Source: Areca catechu
Taxonomy: Eukaryota; Streptophyta; Magnoliopsida; Arecales; Arecaceae
Direction: 5' to 3'
DNA length: 64,000 bases
Assembly: GCA_021397845.1 (NCBI GenBank)
Contig: CM038042.1
Coordinates: 32,312,418 to 32,376,417, forward strand
The notes beneath the pieces were generated by a model. The model had not been told where the DNA came from. It made no database searches and was given only the letters and a program-made list of their open reading frames with translations. The position numbers and the translations under genes were made by a program. Positions 1 through 9,579 of the stretch are shown in pieces. The first letter of the stretch is position 1. Every line of letters starts with the position of its first letter.

Positions 1-1329
1 TGTGCATTAAGTATGTTAATCAGTTATAGGTACTCAAGATTAGAATTTAAAGAAGTTTCAGCACTGGTGCAGCCAAGTATCGACTCATGAAATCCAAGTG
101 TCAACTCAAAGTATTGATTCATGACAGTGAAGTGTCAACTCAAGGCTTGAGACCAAATAGGATACAGAACATAGTGATTTCAGGAGTTTGGTCAAGTGTC
201 GACTCATGAAACTGAAATGTCGACTCAAGGTATCGACTCACTAGATGAAGTGTCAACTCACCAATACAGAGCAGAAGACTTCAGAAGATATATTTAGTTA
301 AGTGTCGACTCAAGGAAATGAAGGTCGACTCAAGTTGTTGACTCATGAAGGTCAAGTGTTGACACTTGTTGTAACGACTAGTTTTTCTCAAGTACAAAAC
401 TTTCCCAACTTGGCTCCAACAGCTAGTTTTTCCTTCCTAACGCTACAAACGGTCATTTAAGTGTTGGGAGGTTATTTAAACACTTGGAAAAGCAATTCTA
501 AAGAAGAGGGAAGTGGATCCATGGTTTAAAGATAAATCCTTTGGTTTTCAAGTGAAATATGTGAATGATATTTTAAGGATCCATTTGTTGAGATATTGAG
601 CCTCCAAGGATTCAAAGAGGAGAGGGAGCTTCCAAGAGCAACATCTTCAAGCATCCATTGAAGCTTCTACAATATAGAGACAAGTTCAACATCAACAATC
701 AATGTGCCTCAACGAAATATTTGCTTTGTAAGAAAGTTTTTTATTTTCATTATTACATTATTGTATTTAGGTTGATGGTAGCCTTGGAAAAACTATCAAG
801 GTTGTTGGTGAGCCTATGTGATAAAAACCAACAAGGATTTTGACTTGTTAGCCCACAAAACAAGTTGGGTTATTGGTTAGCCCGAAAACCATCTAGGTTG
901 TTGGTCATCCCGTAAAACAACTAGGTTTTGGTGAGCTCGTAAAACTAACTAAGTTCTTGGATAGCCCGCAAAATCAAGGGGTTTTTGGTGAGCTCGTGAA
1001 AACCAAGGGTTTTTGGTTAGCCCATAAAACAAGGGATTTTGACTTGTGATCCCGGAAAACAAGTTGGTTGTAATATGTATGATTATAGTGAATTTCCAAG
1101 GAAAACTTGGGGAGTTGATGTAGGTGCCTTGGAGTGCACCGAACCACTAAATTTTTATGTATTTGTGATTGTTTTTATTCTTGCTTTTATTTTTTTTATT
1201 TGATGTACTTTATTATTATGCTCACAAACACATGCTTTGAATTGGCACATTATTTGAAATATTGCGAAAAAGTTTTAAAGTCCAATTCACCCCCCCTCTT
1301 GGTTGCATCATCATCATCACTAGGCAATA
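1..1329 (+). repeat. Sirevirus-like LTR (family E), right part, cut by the window edge
   Basis: The segment matches, in plus orientation, the two minus-strand LTRs at 14410-15724 and 20850-22205. Shared landmarks are the U3 stretch rich in GTCGACTC-like words (about 60-365), the series of alternating 'accaag...gttggtgagcc' phrases (about 770-1060) and the ending 'ttcaccccccctcttgg...gcatcatcac...ggcaata'. The first 100 or so bases are missing at the window edge. No PBS follows the end, so it is either a 3' LTR of an element lying to the left or a solo LTR. The five bases after it (gtctc, 1330-1334) would be the target duplication, but the partner is outside the window. Confidence 0.8.
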
Positions 1330-1779
1330 GTCTCCTTTTTTGAATGGCTTTATCAAAGATCAGCTTAAAAAGCAAAGAGAGCTAATCCTAATCCAATTTT
1401 TAAACTCAACATATATATATTATAAAGTTGGTAGACCTTTGAAGAGAATGATGGAGAGTAATGATGCATGACAAAATTAAATTGCACAATGGATTAAACA
1501 CTCGAGAAACATGATAGAAACTATTGGGAAACAAATATCACCAACAATAATCTCTTGCATAATATGTTACCAATTAATTTAGACATCAAGCAAAACAGAT
1601 AGGATAGAATGAACCAAGAATCTGAATTGAGAAAGATTCATTACAAAATTAAATTGCATGCTAATTACATCGCTTCATTAGATCACTAGGCAAAACAAAT
1701 CGATGTTATCTATCAGAGCATTCGACAAAATAGATAAATTTTATGAGAGAAAAGATAGGCAATATCCAAAAAACATCGT
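1330..1779. other. AT-rich spacer without recognisable gene
   Basis: AT-rich sequence containing diverged, loosely repeated phrases such as 'attcattacaaaattaaattgcatg'. No coding frame with family resemblance and no retroelement landmark was seen. It resembles in style the sequence at 59250-60000, which likewise precedes the second copy of the conserved segment. Confidence 0.4.
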
Positions 1780-2552
1780 GAAACAGATAGATTTGATTTG
1801 GAATAAAACAATTCACATAGACATGCCCTTAATTAAAATTGGACCCTCCAATAGAACACCCGACAAACTAGATGTTAAATGTTGGACCGTCTATAAGAGC
1901 AAACAAGAATGATGTTGGCATCTGAACCATCCTATTTTCTCTTAGCACCCCTCTTTCTACTACAACGTTCATCTCCCCCTAAGTCTATTCCATCACCCAT
2001 GATCATCCCTTTCTTTGCCGTTTGTGACCTTTTGATATCATATAGGAGTAACAGTCTAGAGAGAGAAGATGAGGAAACCAAAGCCATATTATACATGACG
2101 AACTTCTCATTTTGCTGATGTCCCTTACAATCCATACCTAAATAGCTCATGCAAGAATGGAGTCCACGAAGTGCAAAAATCTATGGCTTCCTCATTGTTG
2201 CTTCAGCACTAGCATGGAACCCCTCTCGAAATAAATGATGAGGTGGATGCGACTCCATATTAGTGGTGCGATGTAGTGGAGAGGAACTTGAAGGCCATGG
2301 TGCACCATGCTACATCTCTCTCACTCCACCATTGACTTAAAGGTCTATTTTTGCTAGCAAGCTCTCAGATGACTCGTAAATGGTGGTTGTTGAAGCATGA
2401 AGCTGGACCAATCTACATCAACTATTCTAGAAACAACTCTACCTACCTTAGCATTGCAATTGAAAGGATCTCTTCACTTCTGCAGGTGATCACAACTCTA
2501 CAGTGGAAACTAAGACATCGCATGCCATATATTCCTAGAAGGAACCTGACTC
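1780..2552 (+). repeat. Copy 1 of a diverged dispersed segment (copy 2 at about 60045-60815)
   Basis: By eye this aligns in the same orientation with 60045-60815 over roughly 750 bases with many small gaps. Shared blocks include 'gacatgccc.taattaaa', 'catctgaaccat.ct.ttttct', 'tccatacctaa', 'ccatggtgca' followed by 'ctacatctctct', and 'tattc.tagaaggaac'. Neither copy has a convincing reading frame. A TATA-like 'tctataaga' lies near 1891. Element C inserted at the right edge (left target sequence gactc, 2548-2552). It could be duplicated promoter or non-coding DNA of tandem genes, or an old unrecognised repeat. I do not recognise it. Confidence 0.55.
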
Positions 2553-3958
2553 TGTTGCCTAGTTGGCCAACCCAAGAGTGGGGGTGAATTGGATTTGTAA
2601 AAAAAATTTAACAATTATGTGCCTTTTGATAACTTTGCATGGTGAGTGAAGTATATAAAGTATTGCAAGCTAAAGTAAAAAAGTATGTAAAAACAAAAGC
2701 AAGCACAAACACCATAAAATTTAAAGTGGCTCGGAGCAACCCATCTCATACATCTACTATCCAAGGTGCACACTTGAGATTTCCACTATATTCACCCAGA
2801 ATAAAGCCGGATTACTTTCCTTCAGGCTCACAATCCAAAACCTAATACAAAGTTAGTTTTTTTGGGCTTACTAACATTCTAACTTGGTTTTCAAGGCTAA
2901 CCAATCAACCTCAAAATAACTTACAAGTTATAGCCACCTGTTATACTTGTAACAACTCAAAAACAGAGTTAATAAAAGAAGCAACACTAAAACAAACCAA
3001 AGGTTATTGAATAGTTGTAGTTGAAGCTCTTAGTGAAGCCTTCTTGAATGTTTTTTCAATGCTCTTCAAGGCTCTCTTAATTTTTCAAAGATTAACACAA
3101 GAAGTTGGTGAAGAGTTGTTGGAGAACTTAACGTTTTCACTTGAAAGCTCTTATAATATTCAATGCTCTCTTATCTCATGTAAAAGCTTCTTTTTCTATA
3201 CTTAAATCAATAATTTATAGCTTCTTAAAGTGTTTACAAGTGAATATGGCCGTTAGAATTCATTGGAAATCGAAAACTAGCCGTTGGGAGGCTTTTAGAA
3301 TCAAGAAATTTAATTTCTGGAACTAGCCATTACTGTTCAAATTCTGGGATTTGAGTTGGCTCACAGACTTTGAGTCGGCTCGGATTATCAGTGAAGAAAT
3401 TCTATAATCTGTGAGAGTCAGCTCATTCCAAATTAGAGTCATTTCAATTGACTAATGTCTCAGAAGCTACATTCTGTAACTCTGTGAGAGTTGGCTCGGA
3501 TCTTCATTGAGTCAGCTCGAATGCTATGTACCAAAAAATTTTATGCCGTGCCAAACAATTTATCAGCTTTATTTAATTATGTCGGCTGGAATGAAACTTC
3601 TTTAAAGTCCTCCAAAAGGCTTCAAACTTCTTATGGACAACTACAATCTTTTTCCCAAACATCTTCAAACTTCTTCCAAACAACTTCTAAATGACTTTTA
3701 AGATCTTAAACTTAAAAATTACATTGATTTGGCCCTTTATAATCAAACAATTTAATTTACTTAGGGCTCTTAAATGATTGAAACATACATGAAACGTTTT
3801 CTTGAATACATTGATACATTCCAATGATCTTAGAATTGTAGGGTGAATGATTGTCTATTTGAAACATCCTACAAAAACTTTTAAACATATGAAAAGTATT
3901 AGTATCAAATGCATGCTCGAATGCTTTGTAATCATTAAAATCATTCTAGGGGTCAATA
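2553..3958 (-). repeat. 3' LTR of element C
   Basis: On the minus strand it starts TATTGACCCC directly after the polypurine tract and ends 'ggccaactaggcaaca'. The left part matches the truncated 5' LTR at 22206-22576 closely (both carry 'gtgagtgaagtatataaagtattgcaag' type sequence read on the plus strand), which defines the LTR pair. The U3 contains GAGTCGGCTC-like words near 3350-3520. Length is about 1.4 kb, in the range expected of Sirevirus LTRs. The left flank gactc (2548-2552) is the likely target duplication; its partner is not visible. Confidence 0.85.
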
Positions 3959-3971
3959 TTCTCTCCCTTTT
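3959..3971 (-). other. Polypurine tract of element C
   Basis: Plus-strand 'ttctctccctttt' reads AAAAGGGAGAGAA on the minus strand and abuts the 3' LTR start. It is preceded by the phrase 'tttgtcatcatc', which occurs at the same place in D, E and H. Known Sirevirus elements use a purine tract of this kind to prime plus-strand DNA. Confidence 0.8.
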
Positions 3972-4047
3972 GATGATGACAAATTATTGGGCATGGAAGT
4001 AATAAGTACCTTTATATTTTTAACTATATCAAGGTAAATGACAATTG

Positions 4048-4392
4048 TATCAGAGTAAATTAATTTAGAATGTGCTATACAGTGTGTCAGGCAATTCAAA
4101 TTATAATCTAAAGACTAAAGTATCAGAGCTATTGTCAATTTATTTTACAAATTGTTGAAGTATCAGAACTTTCCAAAAGAGTTCATTTTATAATTTAACT
4201 GACATATCAGAGTTTTATAAGTTAAGTATCAGAGCTAAGTTAAGTATCAAAGCTTTTGAACATTCACTTTACAAATTGACTGAAATATCAGAGCTTTAGA
4301 GTTCAGTATCAGAGCTTTATATATAAGAGTTCATTTTATAATTTACTGAAGTATCAGAGCTTTGTAATTTAACTAAAGTATCAGAACTTTAG
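4048..4392 (-). repeat. Array of tRNA-Met 3'-end-like motifs in the 3' region of element C
   Basis: About eleven spaced copies of a word close to GTATCAGAGCTTT occur on the plus strand (for example near 4048, 4120, 4160, 4226, 4243, 4285, 4306, 4351, 4379). Read in the sense of element C this is AAAGCTCTGATAC. GCTCTGATAC is the complement of the PBS core GTATCAGAGC at 14389-14401, that is, the 3' end of the primer tRNA. The array lies between the envelope-like ORF and the polypurine tract. A similar array occupies the same place in element H (50431-50670). Confidence 0.75.
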
Positions 4393-4739
4393 AGTAAAAT
4401 GCGAAGGCTCATTGTAATTTTAAGAAATATACACATATTGTACATAAAATTGCTTATGAATTTTCCATTGTAATCCATATTTTCCATATCTTTCTCATAT
4501 TTTTTGTGCATTAATCATTTTTCATGCTTTACATATTTCTCCCCCTTTTTGTCATCAACAAAAAGTATAAATGTTCTGCTGTATTATCATTTTCCATTAG
4601 ATATTTCTCCCCCTTATTATTGAATTAAATCACACATTCAAAGAGTAAACAAGAGTAAATGACAGAAATAGTGAAATTTCATAAACATTAAAATTTCAGT
4701 TTAATATATGTAACATAGTAACATACATGAGACATAACT
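4393..4739 (-). other. 3' untranslated region of element C with extra polypurine-like tracts
   Basis: No gene. Two further tracts, 'ttctcccccttttt' near 4540 and 'ttctcccccttatt' near 4603, read as AAAAAGGGGGAGAA and AATAAGGGGGAGAA on the minus strand. Multiple polypurine tracts upstream of the 3' LTR are a known trait of Sirevirus elements. The first is again followed by 'gtcatcaaca', as at the true tract. Similar sequence is found in element E at about 17690-17760. Confidence 0.55.
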
Positions 4740-5002
4740 AAATATAAGACATCGTGAGGCTAGTCTTCATCAGATGGAAGGTGTAATACAATATTAGCCA
4801 TAATCCCAAGTCTAGAAGATCTAGGAGTCTGATGAGTCAAGTTCCTAATCCTAAGAGAAGGGCCAGCTCTATGGACTCTAGATCTTCGATACTGTCTAGG
4901 TGTGTCTCGAGTAGGTGCTGGAGAGTAGGCTCTGGCTTAGGTGCTAGTGGCTCTGAAAGCACTGGAGTCCTTTGATCAATAAAGCATCTGATAGTGCAAG
5001 AG
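4740..5002 (-). pseudogene. C-terminal end of the envelope-like ORF of element C
   Basis: On the minus strand an arginine- and serine-rich tail is readable, ending in an acidic SDED-like tail before a stop near 4755. It continues the ORF that ends at 7883, with element F inserted between. Element H has a comparable position and ending, a basic stretch then an acidic serine run before a stop near 49922. The function is unknown; see the main part at 7883-9215. Confidence 0.55.
4998..5002. repeat. Left target-site duplication of element F (aagag)
   Basis: aagag at 4998-5002 and aaaag at 7878-7882 flank the two LTRs of F. One mismatch in five bases, so it is supported but not exact. Confidence 0.5.
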
Positions 5003-5675
5003 TGATGGGACATCGGCCTGCACAAATCTCAAAGCAGCATGGATTTCGAAGTGGAAAATAAATTTAAATTTGAAGATTAGTTATTTAGGATTTATCCTTA
5101 TCAATTATTTTAAAATTTAGGATTTGATTGGTTAGGATTGAGATATAGATAGGCCTTAACTTATCCTATCTTGTATTTGAATTTGAACTATTTTTATCTT
5201 TTTATCTTGTATTCAAATTCAAATGAAGGTTGGACAGGTCTATAAATATCACCATCGATCCTTTGTAAAAAAAATAGTTTGGTCAATAAAAATGAGTTTT
5301 TAGGAAAGAGAGATTCTTTTTTTTCGCTCCGTGAAGAGAGGGTGTGAGGCCCAACCTCAAGACATGATGATAGGTCATGTTTATCCTCCTTCCCTTTGAT
5401 TCCATTTTCTTTATCTCCTCCTCATGTCCCTTTGAGATTCATCCTAATGCCTCCAAGCATCAAGGTAGGTGGAATGCCCTAGAGGTGAGAGGTCTTTTCG
5501 TTAGTGTGAGTCTCAAAGTCCATGAAATCCAGATCCATATCTTTCATCACATTATTTTCTTTACCACCTCCTTACAAAAAAAATTTAAAAAATATGATAC
5601 ACTAAAAATTTAAAAATATGATACACTAATTTTGGTGATTTCTATGCTCGCCAACGATCCTACCCCTATTCCTCA
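5003..5675 (+). repeat. 5' LTR of element F
   Basis: Matches 7229-7877 along its whole length with scattered differences and small gaps. It has a TATA-like 'tctataaatatcacc' near 5241 and a polyadenylation-like 'caataaaaatg' near 5285, so the U3-R-U5 order confirms plus orientation. It ends CTCA before the PBS-like site. Confidence 0.85.
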
Positions 5676-5699
5676 TCAATTTTTAGTATCAGAACTATA
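5676..5699 (+). other. Probable primer-binding site of element F
   Basis: 'ttagtatcagaac' just after the LTR resembles the tRNA-Met PBS TGGTATCAGAGC with two or three changes. The spacing of about ten bases from the LTR end is larger than usual, so the exact LTR end may be slightly off. Confidence 0.5.
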
Positions 5700-6320
5700 A
5701 AATTAGGGTACCTTCATATCATCCCAGATCCCGTCTCATATGCCCTTACATCGATCTATCTATTATATCGTATCATCTTCCTGGATTAAAAAAAAAAAAA
5801 AAAACTCCCAACCAATGCCTTCCCTCCCGTGACTCCTCCCACACCCCTACTGCCACCGTCGCCCACCGACAGCCCCACCGAACGATTCACCTCCGTCTAC
5901 CTCCACCGAGACCGAGCCCCCCCTCCTCTCTACCTTCCGTGAAATCCTATCTCCGCCCATGAAAGTCTCCATAGCCCGTGAAGTCTCCACAGCCATTCAA
6001 ACCTCTGGCCTCGTGGCCTCCCGATCTAAACAGCGATGCCCCTTTGCTATCTCCACAATGCCTGACTCCCCACCCCACCTCCCTGTTGCTGTGCTGCACC
6101 TCCACTCACTAGCTAACAGAAATCCCTCCACCACCTCCTTCCCATGTAAATTACTACCAGACCCAAAACGAAGACGAGTTCTTTCTCTTTGCCTTCAAGA
6201 TGCGGCGACCTCCTACCAGCCCCCCTGGCCTCACCCAAACAAAATCCCTCTAGGGTTTCGATTCTCTCATGGCATTTCTCTCTTGAATATAGTGATCTTT
6301 CCGTTCTTGCAACCGACGAG
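5700..6320 (+). other. CT-rich, GC-rich interior of element F, left part
   Basis: A poly(A) run at about 5788-5804 is followed by CT-rich sequence (cctccac, ccgcc, cctctctac) that looks like a plant 5' untranslated or proline/serine-coding segment. Composition differs sharply from the AT-rich flanks, which suggests capture from a gene-rich location. Overlapping open frames exist in several phases because the sequence is stop-poor; none resembles a family I know. The part just before 6321 may be the leader of the captured sacsin-like gene. Confidence 0.45.
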
Positions 6321-6515
6321 ATGGATCCATCTGGCATCGCCGATCTCTCACTGTTGGAGGATTTTGGGCACCAAGTTAACCTCACACAGCAAATCCGAAA
6401 GGTCCTGGTGAACTACCCCGAGGGAACCACCATCCTCAATGAGCTAATCTAGAATGTCGACGATGCTGGCACCACCCGTGTCAGCCTTTGCCTCGACCAC
6501 CGCTTCTCCCAGGCC
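6321..6515 (+). pseudogene. Captured 5' coding fragment of a sacsin-like gene, with a nonsense codon
   Basis: From the ATG at 6321 the frame reads about 65 residues resembling the very N-terminus of plant sacsin-like proteins. Visible matches are LLEDFG near residue 13, a basic-hydrophobic helix, VNYPEGTT, and an N-x-DDAG block followed by R-V-x-LCLD. These are the first conserved elements of the Hsp90-like ATPase module of the sacsin repeat. The expected glutamine codon before N-x-DDAG is TAG at 6450-6452, a C-to-T change as expected from decay of methylated cytosine. Resemblance fades after about 6515. Only the start of a protein of several thousand residues is present, so it cannot work. 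I am fairly sure of the family from the DDAG context. Confidence 0.7.
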
Positions 6516-6965
6516 GAGGCCCTCGTCGTTGAGATCCTCGCTGGCGCCTAGACCCCTGATCTCGCCTTCTTCAATGCCGCCATCCACTTCTACTGTTCCA
6601 GCCACCATCAATGTCGATCGGATCCCACTCTCTTCCCTGTCGATCGACGCCACCGCCGAACGCCATTGCCGCACGTGCCGTTGTCTTCCTCCCTGCTACC
6701 ATTGCCAGCCACCGCCGACTTCGCCGATCCCATTGCCCACCGGACTGCCTTCTGAAATCCCTCCCCTCTGCCCTGTTCTAGCTAACCTCGTGACCGTCTT
6801 CTTCCTTTACGGTCAAAGCTCCTCAAATCGAAGCCTCCACAGCCACCTGAGCCTCTACCTTCCCCCGTCCAGAAGATCCGACGACCACCACCTGTACCAC
6901 CACTGTCATTGCCGACGAAGCTCGCCGGACTCCCTTCCTCGGAAGACATCCCCTGTCTACAATGA
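6516..6965 (+). other. GC-rich interior of element F, right part, origin unknown
   Basis: CG-rich sequence with open frames on both strands (for example the plus frame continuing to about 7122), rich in Pro, Ser, Arg and His, which reflects base composition rather than a known fold. It may be a second captured fragment or the intron/exon continuation of the first. No family recognised. Confidence 0.35.
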
Positions 6966-7024
6966 TCCATGGAGAAGAAAGAGAAGCCTGCACAATCGTG
7001 AAGGCAACTTCCACCCCGACTTCA

Positions 7025-7140
7025 CGATCTGCACGATTCTCAAAGTACATGATTTTCAAAAGTTACATATATCTCAAAGCCTACACATATATCAAAGCTG
7101 CACAACTTTCAAAGATACATAGATTTCAAAGTAGAGGAAA
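7025..7140 (+). repeat. Short degenerate tandem repeats before the 3' LTR of F
   Basis: Five to six degenerate units of about 18-20 bases with the core 'cacat.tttcaaag' lie in a row. The last one runs into 'gtagaggaaaataaaattt', which resembles the beginning of the F LTR (near 5030-5060). The array probably arose by slippage or partial duplication of LTR-start sequence. Confidence 0.55.
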
Positions 7141-7228
7141 ATAAAATTTTAAAAAATCTTATGGCTAGCTGAAGCTGGAGTCTGACCCTGACTTGATGGA
7201 GTCGAGTTTTTCACACCTTAGGAGAAAA

Positions 7229-7877
7229 TGATGGGGACATCGGCCCGCATGAATTTCGGAGCAGCACGGATTTTGAAGTGGCAAATAAATTTAAATTTGA
7301 AGATTAATTATTTAGGATTTATCCTTATCAATTGTTTTAAAATTTAGGATTTCGTTGGTTAGGATTGAGATATAGATAGGCCTTATTTTATCCTATCTTA
7401 TATTTGAATTTGAACCATCTTTATCTTTTTATCTTGTATTCAAATTTAAATGAGGGTTGGATAGGTCTATAAATACCACCCTCGATCCTTTGTAAAAAAA
7501 TAGTTTGGTCAATAAAAATGAGTTTTTAGGAAAGAGAGATTCTTTTCTTTCACTCCGTGAGGAGAGGGTGTGAGGCCCAACCCCAATACATGATAATAGG
7601 TCATGTCTAGTTATCCCCCTTCCCTTTGATTCCATTTTCTTTATTCCCTCATATCCTTTGAGATTCATCCTAATGCCTTCAAGTATCGAGGTGGGTGGAA
7701 TGTCCTAGAGGTGAGAGGTCTTCGTTAGTGTGAGTTTCAAAGTCCATGAAATCCAAATCCTTATCTTTCATCCTCATTATTTCCTTTACCACTCGCTTAC
7801 AAAAAAATCCAAAAAATATGATACCCAAATTTTGGTGACTTCTATGCTCGCCAGCGATCCTACCCCTGTCCCCCTCA
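7229..7877 (+). repeat. 3' LTR of element F
   Basis: Second copy of the F LTR, starting TGATGGGGAC after a purine tract 'ggagaaaa' (7221-7228) and ending CCCCTCA. Similarity to 5003-5675 is high by eye, with several indels, so the insertion is not brand new. It is followed by aaaag (7878-7882). Confidence 0.85.
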
Positions 7878-7882
7878 AAAAG

Positions 7883-9215
7883 TGCTGGTCCCAGAGAGTA
7901 TCTGAGTAGCTGGTGTATCTGGAATGCTCTGCTCTGGCTGCTGTGCCTCTGCTGTAGGTGTGTCCATGCCATGCTCATTAGCCTGCTAATCAAAGTCCTG
8001 ACCATCATCTGTGGGAAGATGATCTGGGAGGTCCAATCGAAGTTGTCTATGTATAGTTGCTAGAATCTGACTGGATCCACCTCTCATCTCGGTCTGTAGC
8101 ATATCCATCCGTGAATGTATCTCTGCTTGAATAGTTTGTAAATCAGATCTAATGGCAGAAATGTATTCATCTTGAAGCATCTGTATCTACTCGAACTAGC
8201 TGCCCACCAGTATTGGGCTCAGAAGGAACGATTGAGGAGGTGTGGTAGGTGCTGGCTCTGAAGGTCCAGCCTCATCAACTAGCCCATCCTCATCATCAGT
8301 CGACTCAGCAACATCAGCATCAACTGGAATATCCTCATCATCATCACCATCATAATATGCTACTCTCTGTCCGGATACCTTCTTCATCCATACTCGCTTA
8401 ACTCTATGGTACCCCATCCTATGTAGTGACTTCTTTGAATATTTATCTATGTAATAGGGGTCTACTATCCTTACCTGTCAAGTCCATACCACAATCCTGG
8501 ATCAAGAGAGTGAAGGCCATCCCATAGGGCAGACATGCCCTAGCCTTCCAGCATCCCTGATTTGAGCCATCATAATAAATGATTGATTGAGGGCCTCCCC
8601 CTCAATCATACCTCATAAACATCAGGTCCCGCTCACTTACCTAGTCAAATCTCCCTGTCGTGGATAAAAACACTTTACTGATGATATTATGTAGTAATCT
8701 CATTTCTAATGAAAGTTTGTGCTTGTACATTTGTAATTCCCTCTACATTCTTTCTCTCTAGAATAGTCCTCAAAGTACTATTCTGTCTTTTAGGTTTAAG
8801 TAACACTTTCCAGTTTTTGGCATTTGAAGAACCCTACTTAACCTTGTTTCATCGACAGACATGGTAACTCCCTTTACTGTGGATAGGATCTGATTTGCTC
8901 CAAGGGATAATTCTCAAAGAAAGTTCTGACTAAGGTGGGATACGTAGGAACATCCAATGAACATAAATACTCCCAACCTTGATTTCTAATCTAATCTCCA
9001 ATTCAAAAATTTTGTTGTTCTAGAAAAGTGAAATCCAATCTTCTACCTGAAGTAACAGGACGGTTCCCATTAGGTGATTTGCCATTGTGAAGCTTGTTGT
9101 TCTTGAGTTTCATGATGAGTCGGCTCTTCTTCCCTCCTTTGGATCTCTTCTTGGCTTGAACAGTGCTAGGTGACGCTCGCTTTGATCTCTTTGCCACAGC
9201 TCTTTGGATGCCATA
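7883..9215 (-). pseudogene. Envelope-like / plant transposon-protein ORF of element C, main part
   Basis: Downstream of pol on the minus strand. It begins with a lysine/arginine-rich head (ATG near 9215, alternative near 9197), then RxxDFTFLE, then a GW-x5-CSLD block, later the phrase LPYGMAFT near 8520, an RMGYHRVKRVWMKK segment near 8410, an acidic DDDED stretch near 8330, and a helical region (7986-8180) likely to form a coiled coil. Element H has the same blocks in the same order. The GW...C...Y..LV block followed by LPYGM resembles the 'putative plant transposon protein' (Transposase_32-like) family more than a viral envelope, and I see no signal peptide or membrane segment. Stops and frameshifts inactivate it. 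F interrupts its end. Confidence 0.6.
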
Positions 9216-9579
9216 GGATCAAGATCTAAGAGAAATTGGAAGGATTGAGTGGTCCCTAAGACTAGTATGGAAAGTGGTCCCTTAGGTTTAGTTTCAATAG
9301 GGAATGGTGAGGTGAAATAGAATTTTTAGGACCTGAGCTCTTATTTAAGCTCGTCATTCGAGTCAACTCATCTAGACAGCCCATCCTGCTCGAGTCGGCT
9401 CGAGCAAAAATAGGGAAAAAGGTTCCAAAATCCAAGAAAATGGTTTCTACTCTTAGAAAAATACTAAAAAAGGTATTATCTAGCTAAGATAGGTGTTCGA
9501 GGTCTTCTAGATAATTTTTTCTTAATTTTTGAAGAAATTATGTCAAAATTCTAAAAAGGATCACAAAGGCCTAATTCTC
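9216..9579 (-). other. Leader between pol and envelope-like ORF of element C
   Basis: No coding content. It contains several GAGTCGGCTCGAG-type words (9355-9410). Element H carries the same motif cluster at the equivalent place (47965-48080), so the leader is conserved between the two elements. Confidence 0.55.

Larger units (their letters stand above)
5003..7877 (+). mobile_element. Element F: non-autonomous LTR retrotransposon with a captured host gene fragment
   Basis: Two direct LTRs (5003-5675 and 7229-7877) enclose about 1.55 kb with a PBS-like site but no gag, protease, integrase or RT. Both LTRs start TGATGGG and end CTCA. The interior is far richer in C and G than the surroundings and contains a recognisable start of a sacsin-like gene (6321-6515) together with unrecognised CT-rich sequence. 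This is the structure of a LARD/TRIM-like element that picked up genomic sequence. It must have been moved by proteins of another element. It sits inside the envelope-like ORF of element C and is therefore younger than C. Confidence 0.8.

Noticed and set aside
5959..6411. Long plus-strand frame (150 codons) in element F, other phase than the sacsin-like frame
   Set aside because: GC/CT-rich DNA is poor in stops; the overlapping phase beginning at 6321 has family resemblance while this one has none.
6454..7122. Plus-strand frame of 222 codons in element F, the longest of that region
   Set aside because: Low-complexity Ser/Pro/Arg/His composition and similar open frames on the other strand point to base composition, not a gene. 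Its first part is out of phase with the sacsin-like reading.
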